Below, piece after piece: positions 1 to 12,300 of a DNA stretch of 64,000 bases. The notes beneath the pieces were generated by a model. The model worked only from the letters and a program-made list of their open reading frames with translations. It ran no database searches and was not told the origin of the DNA. Each line of letters begins with the position of its first letter. Position 1 is the stretch's first letter. The stretch comes from Colius striatus (Eukaryota; Chordata; Aves; Coliiformes; Coliidae): assembly GCF_028858725.1 (NCBI RefSeq), contig NC_084763.1, forward strand, positions 8,556,001 to 8,620,000, read 5' to 3'. A program made the position numbers and the translations under genes.

Positions 1-62
1 CATAGCATCATCTTTATAAGGATAACAGTGAGACTAAACCACATAGCATCATCTTTATAAGG
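1..62. repeat. 41-bp tandem repeat cut by the window edge
   Basis: CATAGCATCATCTTTATAAG followed by G occurs at 1-21 and again at 42-62, a period of 41. The left part of the array lies outside the window, so its copy number is unknown. Confidence 0.85.
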
Positions 63-181
63 TCTTGCTTAGCTCACTTAACATGGAAGAACAGCAAAGA
101 AGAAAATTCCAGTTTCAGATGCTTTCTAGAGGCACAATATTACCTGACACAATGTCCTGTTGGCATCTTCCTCTTCTGCAG

Positions 182-354
182 GAACCATGACACACTGGCC
201 CACATGACTACACCCAAGGAAATGCACTCCAACGTGGTGCAAGCTCTGCAGTACCTGGACACCCGCCTTCCCAACGGCAGCCACGTGATTTTAACGGGCT
301 TGGTAGATGGCCGCTTCCTCTGGGACAACCTGCACGACAGATACCATCCTCTAG
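182..354 (+). CDS. AOAH: AOAH exon (first visible)
   Basis: The acceptor is TTCTGCAG at 174-181 and the donor is GTAAGT at 355. The exon begins with the third base of a codon and ends one base into a Gly codon. It encodes [12 protein letters not shown] through DRYHPLG, including the LPNGSHVIL and FLWDNLH blocks that identify AOAH. Confidence 0.96.
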
Positions 355-3300
355 GTAAGTGTGAGATGTTGTGGGGTTCCTCTTGTTTGTTTGCCTTCTT
401 GTGTCACCTTCTCTCCCTCAATAATTTACAAATCTGTTGGCAATTTCAAGCAAATATGATAGAGTGGAAGAGATCTGAGAAATTACATGGAATCATTATG
501 GTTGAAAAAGACCTTCAAAATCATTGAGTCCAACACTCATCTCACACTGCCAAGCTCATCACTACACTAAATCATGCCCCTCAGCACCTCAGCTACCTGT
601 CTTTTGAATATCTCCAGGGATGGTGACTCCATCACCTCCCTGGGCAGCCCATTCCAATGCTTAACAACCCTCCCAGTGAAAAAGCTCTTCCTAATGTCCA
701 ACCTAAACCTCTCCTGGTGCAGCTTGAGCCCATTTCCTCATGTCTCATCATTAATTACCAGAGAGAAGAGACTGACCCCCACCTCACTACAACCTTCTTT
801 CAGGTAGTTGTAGAGAATGCTCATGTCTCCCTTCAGCCTCCTCCAGACTAAACACTCTCAACTCCCTCAGCTACTCCCCTTCAGACTTGTTCTCCAGAAC
901 CTTCACCAGCTCTGTTGCCCATCTCTGGACACTCTCCAGCACCTCAATGTCCTTCTTGTAGTGAGGAGCCCAGAACTGAACACAGTAGTCAAGGCGCAGC
1001 CTCACTAGCACCAAGTACAAGGCAACAATCCCTTCTCTGGTCCTGTTGTATGAGGCAGAGATCAGCTGTGTAGCAGAAGGAGTGCCAGCTTACCATCCCC
1101 AGTGAAGGACAGGCCAGCTAGAAGGAAGATCCCTATTCTTCCTGATTCCCTCGCCAGTCAGACACACTCACCTCCAAACCAGGCTCAACACATTCTGTGG
1201 ATGAGGAAACAAGTTGCTTTGCCTCAGCCTTGGCCCAAAATTGCAGCTGGCCTGCCTGTACTTCATCTGGTTGTTGTTACAAGTGGAGCTGGACGTTTGG
1301 TGAACACCTCCATTCACAGACTGGTAGATGTCTTGATAAAACTGAATGTGGACCAGGACAGATGATTAAGTATGTCAAGGGGTTGCAAAAGACTGATTAG
1401 ATACTAGAGAAATGAGTTTTTGGCCAGCACTGGGTTCCTGCCATCTCCTCACTACCCACAGGGTGATGACTGAAACCTCACATCATGTAGAGGCAGTTTT
1501 GGGGCATTCCCTAAGGTGTTTTAGGGCAGATCTGGGAGCCTGTCATTCCAGAGCTTGCATGAGATCGGATGTCTGACCAATAATGGGGCATTTGCTCCTT
1601 GGCTTCACCCTGTGCCAAGCAGTGAGGAGGAACAGCATCACAGCAGGCTGCAGTCCTCTGCAACGATGTGTGACATCCATCCTTGGTTAGTCTGACAGCT
1701 GTGCCTCTGGGGTCAGCGTGGAAATGTTTCCCTGGGGATGGGGGAGATGGGGAAGCTTGGAAGCTGGCTGCAGAACCCTTTCTCTACAAGTTGATGCCAC
1801 CCAGCAGCGGATAAAGAATGTGAATTGCTTTGTACAGACAGCAGAGGAAGCTTTTTTTTGTGCAAACAGCTAAAGTGCCTTGTTCTCCAGGCAAGATTTG
1901 TGCACAAGGAATCACAGTGGCCATTCTGCTGCCAGTTTGTAGACCAGGAGCACGTTCTTGTTTGCATTTGGGTTAAGGAATCTCTTTTGCATCTGAGAAA
2001 GTGGAAAGTTGTTGTCATCTTAGCTCTCAAGCAAAGAGAGAGAGAAGCTAAATGGTACATTTTATCTTCAGATGGCTTTGGCAACCACTGGGTACCTGAG
2101 CCTGCAGCAGACTCTGTGCTGTGGTTTCCCCAAAGGTCCCCAATCATTGCCAGTGGCCTCACAGCTTCTGAGTTACCTGCTGGGGGTTATCTTACCCCTC
2201 AAAAGTACTTGTCTGAGGTCTCCATTTCTGCTCCTGATACCTTGTACATGTTTTTGTCTGCTAAGCACTGTGCTACTCCCAATGAAAGCAGAAAAACACC
2301 CCCAAACTCAAACAAAAATCCTGTCCCCATCAGGGCAGAGGGAGTCTGTGATGATTATTTTTTAGGCATATAAACACCCTTCTTTCCTTGAGTGCATATT
2401 GATCACAGGGACAGTTCCTCTACTGGAATTCTAATTATCCAGGACAACACAGTATTTCTTTGGCACAAGTCAAATCGGGAGTGATTAGCTCTAGGACCAG
2501 TTGGAAACTGTTCAGAGGGGCTGGTTTGCATCAGAGGGACCCAATTAACCCTAAGAACCACATTTTGCAGCCAGAGATGACTTCTGGCAGATCCTCTGAT
2601 GAGTTGTGAGCAGGTTTCCCCACTTGGCTGCCACTCAGGCACAACCAGACATTTGTCTGGCTTTCTGCCCAATCCTTGTTCCCCTGACAGCTCATCCCAG
2701 GGCCCGATGCTTTCAGCCTACATGGGTCTGGGATGTCCCCAATATCCAGGAGTGATATTAGATCTTTGAGCTCCCCATCTTTTGCTCCCCAGCCAGCTCA
2801 TACTGCTGCCAGGTGATGGACAGCACTGAGAGAGGCAGGAGTCACATCTAAATGAGGGAGCTGCTGTAAGGCAATTCAGGGACCCCATTTCACTTGGGAG
2901 AGATCAGAATCACAGAATCTTAAGGGTTGGAAGGAACCTTGAAAGATCGTCTAGTCCAACCCCCCTGCCAGAGCAGGACCAGCTAGAGTAGGTCACACAG
3001 GAACTCATCCAGGTGGGGTTTGAATGCAGTTTCCAAAAAAAACCCCAACCCAACAAAATTTGCATATTTAGTCACTGCAAAAAGTAATGAAGCCCGGGGG
3101 GATGATCAGTGTGCCATAAATGCAGAGAGCTGAGTGGCCATTTAATTCCCATCTTGGTTGTGACTACCAACAAAGCAAAAAGGACAAGAAAATGGGTCAT
3201 TTTCTCAGCAAGCCAAGCTATTGCATAGCATGGTGAATTTCAGGGAATGTCAGCTGGGTGTTTGACTCAGTGCTTGAATCTGCTCCCCCACACGAGCACA

Positions 3301-6300
3301 TGCACTTCCCTCCCTGACAGCAAAATCGTTCCTCCCTTTTAAGGCTCAACCTCTCTGAGGTAAACGTAAAGCTGGGAGTAAATACAGTCGCCTCTCATCT
3401 TCCCTTCAGCTTTGCAACCCCTGCAATTGTTTGGAGGGTGAAAGACACATTAATGGATAAAGTATCAGTCACTCACCTGGGAGACTGGCACAGGCCATGG
3501 TGACTAACCCCATGTGCAAGGCGAATCATCCGTGGCAGGCTGGAGAGGGATCACAGAATCCCAGAACGGTGGGGGTTGGAAGGAACCTCTAGAGATCATC
3601 CAATCCAACTTCCCCTGCTAAAGCAGGTCCACCTAGATCAGGAACGTGTTCAGGTAGGTTTGGAAACCTCCAGAGAAGGAGACTGCACACCCTCCCTGCG
3701 CAGAGAGATTAGAGGTGAGCTGGGACTTGTTCTCTTCTCGCAAGTAACAAGTGACTGGATATGAGGAAATGGCCTCAAGCTGCACCTGGGCAGGTTTAGG
3801 TTGGACACTAGGAAGAACTCGTTCCCCAAGAGGGTTGTCAGCCCCTGTCCCAGGCTGCCCAGGCAGGTGGGGGAGTCCCCATCCCTGGAGATATTGTGAA
3901 GCCATGTAGCTGAGGTGCTGAGGGACATGGGTGTGTGGTGAGTGGTTGGACTTGATGATCTTAAAGGTCTTTTCCAACCAAAACAATTCTATGAAAGGGA
4001 CTCTGCACCCTGTGGGGACAGGGGTGTCTTAGAGGGAAGGATACATTTGTGCCACCGCTGTTGCATCCCAGCCCTGGTGGGGAGGGTAACCTGGGGGTGT
4101 TGGGGCTCCCAGGGTACCTGTCCCCACCAAGGAGTCTCAGGCACAGGAACACATGGACCTGCAAAATGAGGTCACACTTGTCCATCAGGCAGATGAAGTT
4201 TCCCCTCTCTGTGCTTTGCAGGCCAGCTGAACAGGGATGTCACGTACAGGCAAATTTATTCTTTCCTCGACTGCCTCCAGGTAAGGTCTCTGGCTGCACC
4301 CTAAGAGCCCCCTTCCCCTCCCTTCTCAGCCTGCTGCTGAAGCCCCTCTCCCCATCCCTGCCCAGGTGAGCCCCTGCAGTGGCTGGCTGACCCCCAACGA
4401 GACCCTGAGGAACCTGACCTCAGAGGTAAGTCTCGACGAGGCTGCAACAGGACAACCTTCTTGCACATAGGCACTTGCAGCTTACCCCTGTGCCTGAGAA
4501 CAGAAGCCCTGGGATCTCAAAAACAAGGCATCAGCACTCTTTATCTTTCCAAAGGTGGGGAGAAGATGAGGAAACATCCATACCTGTTGTTTCAAACAGC
4601 TCTCAGGTTCTGGAAGGCAGCATGGTTAAGGGATTTGTAAATGTATTCGCTTTCCAAGCCCTCTGCTGCCCAAATTTATGCCCAAGGAACGCAATCTTCT
4701 GAGACAAAACCGTTTGGGTTCAGTGTTCTTTCAGGAGAAAAAGCATCTGATAAGAAAGAAAAGGCTTGTGAATCAAGTAGCTGTGAGAATGAAATGCCAA
4801 CTGCATAGATTCCACTGGCAGCAGGAGCAGGGCACAAGAGTAAGAGCCTTACCCTGTCTTCATTTGGGATTTGTGCTAATCTTCCTCAGACACATTTCTG
4901 TGGACTTAATCACCAGATGGTGTGACCACAGAGCACCCAGGCACCAGGCAGGAACTGGAACAGACAGAACAGAGATGCTTTAAAGCTCACCCTAAAAATC
5001 TGGCTGCAGAAGCGAATGTCACATAATATCAGCCACTTATTCCCTTATGGTACAAGCTGATTTTTAATCTCAGCAGCCCCCTGCAGCCATGTAAAAGAGC
5101 CAGTAACCAACTAGCACCAAAGACATCCTATCTGTGCACAGCTGTGTTAATGTTTGCATTCACTAAAGGAAAAAATACAGCCTTAAACTCACCAAGGCTT
5201 ACTTATGTGTTTTGGTTTGTGTCCTGGCCCTCTTGACTTCAGAGAAGGCAATTGGGCACATTCCTAAACTTTAGCAGCTAATATATTTGCACCAACAACA
5301 CAAAACACACCGTGCACATAGCTTCTGTCCATGAACAATTCATGTGTCTGCAGGGTAGGAATTAATCTTCTTTCTGAGTCTCTGTCTGAAGCTAATTGTC
5401 TATGTTATTATCCAAACTGCACAGTTTAAATATTTAGGAGATCCTGATCTCTGTTAGGGCTGTGGAAACCACACTGGATAGATCAGTTAGGTGGATGCTC
5501 AGCAGAGGTAATTGACAAAAGTAAGAGCAAGGTTTGGTCTGCTTAGGTAAGTGTTAGCATCCCCAACACACACAGTAGCAGGAAGGATAATGGGAAAGGA
5601 GAACATTTTTCCTGTACAAAAAGTTTCAGTTTTCTTTAAGAGGAATAGAAATGGCTGGGCTGGCACTCATCAAAAGGCCTTCAAACAGCAGCCTGTGATT
5701 GCACCATGAGCCCAAAGGCTGCTGCTGCCCCTGCAAGGCTCTGTTATGAGGGTGAGGGAGCACTGGAAGGGGCTACCCAGACTGGAATCTACTCTGGGGA
5801 CATTCCAAACCCACCTGGATGAGTTCCCATGTGACCTACTCTAGGTGGTCCTGCTCTGGCAGGGGGTTGGACTGGATGATCTCTCGAGGTCCCTTCCAGC
5901 CCTTGAGATTCTGTGATGATGAACAATCAAACCCATTTCCCCTCCTTTCCACAAGCCCTAAGTGCAACACTATCTTTGCAGTTCCTGAGTGCTCACAGGT
6001 GCCAAAAGCTGCATAAGTAGCAATGAATCATCCTTACATCACTTGATTTTTGCAGAGAGCTTTGCAACTTTCCAATGTCCTGAAAGAAATAGCGAGATCT
6101 GAGAAATTTGCCCACTTTGATGTTTTCTACATGGATTTCCCACTGAGACAAAGTAAGTTGGTTTGGTTTTTTTTCCCTGTCTTTCTCACAAAGCCTTTAG
6201 TCAAGTGCTGGGCTGCTAATATACTTCCTCATGTTTTAGCTGTGTACTGGGAGAAGGACAGCATAGCCAGCCAGGCTAGGTGACCTTCCTGGCAGAGCTA

Positions 6301-9300
6301 GGGCCAAGGGAGAGCCCTTAATGCCATCTTCTATTTTCTTTAGTTTGGGTAACCATGGACCTCAGGAGATAAGACCCCACCACCAGCCTGGAGACCACAA
6401 ACTCCCCACTGCCTTTGGCATGCACAATCCAGTGTGAGCACACTGACCATTTGCACTTGGGTGACAGGGACAGCAGATGAGCCTCTGCTAAAAACGCCTC
6501 CTGCTTCTCCTCTGCAGCTTCTCAGGCTGAGGAACTAAAAAACAAATCCCAAACCTATCTTGGTTCATGACATTTGGCTTTATTTTCGGTCGTTGCTTAT
6601 ATAGCTGGTCATCCAGGCTGCAGGTGGGATGATCTCTGCAGTGGTGAAGGTGTTCTTTATGAATTGCAGTGTATTACATCACTACCTGATATTACTTCCT
6701 CTGGGGTGAGCAGAGCCTCGGGAGAACTTTTGTGACTCAGTTTTTCTGCCTGAATAACACAGCCACCTTCTCTTTACTCACTGTTTGCAAAAGTAGAAGC
6801 ACCCCTTCCAGGAAGGGCTGATTTCTTTCCTATGCTTCCTTAAGCACCTGCATCCTACTGCTACTTTTGACTCATCCTGTGATCTTAAGTGACATTAGCT
6901 AAGCACGTTACCTAAATCACTTTTTTTCCTGCAACTGACATTTAAAAAAAGAGGGATAAAAGAAGCAGAACATTTTCTTCATTACCATGAGCATGAGTGG
7001 ATAGTGTCCTCATGGGGCTGGATTCCTGTGCCTGGGTCCCTCTCAGTTCCTCTTCCCTCACGAGACGTTCGTGGGTCCAGCTTGAGGCATCAGCCCAGCT
7101 CTGTCACAAGGAGAAACACACTCGCTCTTTCTTTTGAGAAGAGAATCAACGTGGGGTGAGGAGCTGAGGTGGGCAACATATCCAAGTAGTTAGTGATGGG
7201 AAAGTAGGAAAACAGCCTGAACCTCCCATGTTTCAATTTAAGGCACGCACCTCCCCACCTCTCACTGTGCACTGCTGAGAAGAGACTGGCCCCCATCCTC
7301 ATCAACCCTCCAGGGTGGATCATCCCCATCCCTCAACCTCCTTTCACAAGGCAGGAGCTCCTGTGACCCCTCCCCAACAGCAGAAGTCTTTGCATTCCCA
7401 AAACAGTACATAATAATTAGAAACCCTGATCTGCATTTTATGTCCACATAGATAAGTAGTTCCATGCTGATCCTTCTTGAAAAATGTTGCCTGGGGACTA
7501 TATCTGAAATCCCAGCATGCAGACAGCTAGAACCAGAGCCACAAAGGGACAGAAGCACCCTGGCAATACCTGGAAGTGCACATCTCTAACACTTCTCCCC
7601 ATGGGTTCCCAGCTGTCCTTGGAAGCACAAAGCTGCTGAGGCACCAGAGGTTATTGTAAAAATATCTCCTTTTGCAGCCCAATCTAACCAAAAGTCACAA
7701 ACTTCTTTTATCCTGTGTGACCCAGTTCAGGATGCTCATCCTGGGTCTCATGCAGATCATACAGAAGAGGAGGTAAAGAAGTGAGGATGGGAAAAGAAGT
7801 CTTTCTGTTCAAAACTTTATCTCAGAGAGGTGGGCTCCACTCTCACGTTCAATATTGTTTAGCACAGTTTCAGGATGTCCAAGTCTCTTTTTTGGCTTTT
7901 GCCTCAACTACTTAATATTTAACAAGTCATTAAGATTTGGAACAAACTACCTGCTGAGTAGGAAATTGCTTTAATAAGTTAAATGACTAACTTCAGGTAA
8001 TTTATTTGCTTTCACGAAAAGAAACATCTTAATATAATTTGCTGTTCTTGATTACATCGTGTTAAATAAATGAGGTAAACAAAATCACACATGCAAATAC
8101 AAACATCAGCTCTGAAAGACACTTTGCAAAGTTTCCTGCAGCCCTGAAGCCAACGATTCGACCTTGCCATCAGGATGAAAAAAAGCTGTCAGTCTGTGAG
8201 CGTGCTCAAGAGCCAGCTAAGGCTGCTGACCTACTTTCCTGGTCTCCTTCTGAAGCAAGTGAAAATCCTCCCCTAAACTCTCCAAACATCAAATATTTAG
8301 CAGTGGTTGCATAGTGGGGCAAGTACATTGATTTCAGGCTGGCCAGGGCACATCTATCTATCTATCTCTATATATATATATATGTATACACACACACACA
8401 CACACACACATTTACACACATAGCAGCTCCCAGCTTTTTTTGAGTAAATTTTGAGTACACTAGCATTTATTCTAGAATTAGATGTGTATTCAAGCTGAGA
8501 TGTTGCCTTTGGCTGAAGAACTTAGTGGTTCTTTTAAGAAGCAGTGTCATAAATAGGGGGAGAGAGGTTGCTTGTTTTGGTTTTTTTTCTTGGTGTGGAT
8601 GGGAGCAAGCTCTAGATTAGTCTGGCCAAGGCATAGGCACTTTTAAGATCTGGACATACTCAGTTGGTGGGTATTTTCTCTGCCCTGGTGAGGCCTCATC
8701 TGGAGTCCTGTGTCCAGTTCTGGGATCCTCAGCTCAAGAGGGACAGGGAACTGCTGGAGAGAGGCCAGTGCAGGGCCACAAAGATGATCAGGGGACTGGG
8801 GCATCTTTCATATGAGGAAAGGCTGAGGGAACCGGGGCTGTTTAGTTTGGAGAAGATTGAGGTCACTGTTCAGGTGAGGGAGCCCTGGCACAGGCTGCCC
8901 AGAGGGGTTGTGGAGGCTCCTTCCTTGGAGGTCTTCAAGACCCACCTGGACATGTTCTTATACAACCTGACCTAGGTGACCCTGCTTCTGCAGGGGGGTT
9001 GGACTAGATGATCTCTAAAGGTCCCTTCCAACCCCTACCATTCTATGATTTGTTCAATAGGTCTGGGAATTTTTGGAGGTTGATTATTAATGGTCTAAAT
9101 TCACTTGTCTTGATATAAACTTTAGCTATCTTACTCCTTTGCTATTTCTGGCACTGGAAGAGTAGTCCCTCCACAAAGTAAAACACAACACACGGCCTCA
9201 TACTCAACATATAACATGATACATGAGGAGTTAGGCAAGATCACACCTGTGCACATCCCATAGTGTGATCGAAGGGGAACGTGTCGTGCCCATCACACCG

Positions 9301-12300
9301 CGGACCTGAAACAAAGCTCCAAGCCCTGTTATCTTCAAACAGGTTACTTTGGGTGTTGACTTGGTGAGTCTAGGCCAAAAAACCTGCGGTGCTTGAATGC
9401 AGAACATTTTGCTCCCAACAGGATTCCTGCATAATGCTGTTAAGAATTCTTAATCTGTCATTATAAAAGAAATTATTGAGTTTACAGTCTGTTATGTGCC
9501 ACAGCCGCTCGTCCCATGTTTGATCCCTCCGCAGCCCTTTTGAAGGGAGAAAGCTTTTTACTTCTCTAATGGCTCTGGGGCTTACAGCACAGCATCACTT
9601 GCATTGAATGTCATGCTTATGTAATTCAAAAGGTTATTTTGTTGGAGTTGAAAAAGCCTTGTTCAGAAGGGAAGTAACTGAAAGTGACAGCCTATTGCTG
9701 CAGACAGCAGCCCCTGTGAATACCGTGTTTCCATCTCCTTCTCCAAGAGCACTGGCTTCTCTATTTAATATTTTTGCACTGAAGATGTGACTAAAAATGG
9801 GAAATGCAAAAGAATGAAATCAGTATTAAATCAATCACAGCTTTACTCGCCACAGCGTCCGCTGTAGTTGGGAGGGGAAGTGGGTTGTGTGACGGCCGTT
9901 GGTGTTCAGAGCGCTTCCCGGCATTGGTGTCGCGGAGGAAAAACCCCGAATTAACGATGAAGACTTAACTAGTGCCCCGAGGAGAGGGGATTGGACACAG
10001 TATTGGTTCTGACAGCTTCCTATGAGTTGTCAGACCCTTCACACAGAGCTGCTGTGTGCTGAAAAATGCCATCAGTGCTTTGAGGCAGGGAGGGGGTACG
10101 TCTTACCTCAGCCTACGCGCTCACGGGTCATAACCCCTCTGCTTATGTTGTTCACAGCGACCGAGGAGTGGCAGAAGATGGGAGGTGAGCCCTGGCAGCT
10201 GATTGAACCAGTTGATGGCTTTCATCCCAGCCAGGTAAAAACCCGGCCCCGGGAACCTTGCAGCAGCTGGGGGGATGCAGCTTTGGGCAATTTCACTTTC
10301 ACAGAATGGTAGGGGTTGGAAGGGACTTTTAGAGATCATCCAGTCCAACCCCCCTGCAGAAGCAGGGTCACCTAGATCAGGTCACACAGGAACATGTCCA
10401 GGTGGGTCTTGAAGACTTCCCAGGAAGGAGCCTCCACAACCCCTCTGGGCAGCCTGTGCCAGGGCTCCCTCACCTCAACAGGGAAATAGTTTTTCATTAT
10501 ATTTAAGTGGAACTTTTTGTGTTCCAGCTTCATCCCGTTACCCCTTGTCCTGTTGCTAGCTACTATAGAAAAAAGGGATGTCCCAACCTCCTGAAACCCA
10601 CCCTTTAGATATTTATAAATGTTAATGAGATCCCCCCTCAGTCTCCTCCAGACTAAACAGCCCCAGTTCCCACAGCCTTTCCTCATAAGGAAGATGCTCC
10701 AGTCCCCTGATCATCTTGGTGGCCCTGCGCTGGACTCTCTCCAGCACTTCCCTGTCCCTCTTGAGCTGAGGATCCCAGAACTGGACACAGGACTCCAGAT
10801 GAGGCCTCACCAGGGGAGAGTAGTGGGGGAGAAGAACCTCCCTTGACCTGCTGGCCACACTCTTCTTGATGCAACCCAGGATGCCATTGGCCTTCTTGGC
10901 CACAAGAGCACATTACTGGCTCATGGTCAGTGTATTATCAATCAATCTTTGAAAAGAGGTGATGGCTTTAGCCCTGAAGCAGATGTGCAACTCTGTGGCT
11001 GCTTTCATAGAATCACAGAAGGGTAGGGGTTGGAAGGGACCTCTGGAGCTTATCCAGTCCAACCCTCTGCTAAAGCAGGTTCCCCTCCATCAGATCACAC
11101 AGTAACATGTCCAGGTGGGTTTGGAAACTTCCAGAGAAGGAGCCTCCACACCCTCCCTGGGCAGCCTGTGCCAGAGCTCCCTCACCTCAACACCCAACAA
11201 GTTTCTTCTCCTGTTCAAGTGGAACTTTTTGTGTTCCAGCTTGTGTCTATTATCCCTTGTCCTGTCACTGTGCCCTACAGAAAAAAGTGTCACCTCATTC
11301 TCCTGACATCCACTCTTTAGGTACTTACAAGTGTTAATGGTCTCCCCTCAGCCTCCTTTTCTCCAGGTTAAATAGCCCCAGGACCCACAGCTTTTCCTCG
11401 TAAGATGCTCCAGTCTCCTCCTCACCTTGGTGGCCCTGCACTGGACTCTCCCCAGCATTTCCCTGCCTCTCTTGAGCTGAGGAGCCCAGAACTGGATACA
11501 GTACTCCAGATGAGGCCAAACAGGTCTTAAGCCCCAAAAGCAGACCCTTGCCACGTAGGCTGTCTGCCTGCCTGCTCAAACAGCCACAGGAGTTTTGCAG
11601 GATCAGGGCAGCGATGCAGAACTGCAGCAACCCGAGAGGCCCCATTCAGCCCTACAGCCTTCAAGGCTGTGAGTTTCCCCATCTCAGCCTGGAACAAAGC
11701 TTTCTTTTTGAAGCTATACATTTAACTTGCTTTATGCTCTGCAGCTACACATTAGAAAATCCTTTCTGGCTTCCTTGGCCTACAAGGATGGGTGGCAGGG
11801 GAAGGTTTGCAGCCAGAAATAAGTGAAAAGGAAGGAAAAGCAGCTATTGAGTTGGAAATCCTTGCTTGGGTTCAATAACCTAGCGTGAGGTTGCCTGGTT
11901 CCCACCATACTCCCTTCAAGGTAGCTTATTCCCACCCTGTGAAACACACGGAGAGAGCACATTGCGCAATCAGCCACCAACAACGCCAATTGGTTTTCTA
12001 GACACCAGCTTAAGGTTTCAAACACATGTGCAAAGCAAAGCAGCAGCCAGTCTGCCCCACTCCACCCTGAGACAGTCTGAGTGTGAGCCCAAACCTCCTG
12101 GGCAGCCTGTGTCAGCCAGAGCTCTGACTGGCGGGCACAGCCCAGCCAAGTCTGTCCTGCCAACCACAACGCGGTCACCCCCAGCTGCTCCAACAACACG
12201 GGGCAGTGCACAGGGCACAGCACAAAGACCATGCGTTTCAATCTTGACCCTTTGGAGCAAGAATGAGGCTGGGCTAAATTAGATAGAACATTTCAGTTGG

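Noticed and set aside
1713-2373. 182-codon plus-strand and 149-codon minus-strand ORFs in an AOAH intron
   Set aside because: They overlap on opposite strands, resemble no protein I know, and AOAH exon phases on either side join without them.
10622-10913. ORFs of 76-93 codons on the minus strand after an AOAH exon
   Set aside because: They are fragments of CR1 ORF2 in reverse orientation.
11780-12282. Overlapping ORFs of 80-153 codons on both strands in an AOAH intron
   Set aside because: They lie on opposite strands and overlap each other, with no recognisable homology; they are likely chance frames in GC-richer intron.
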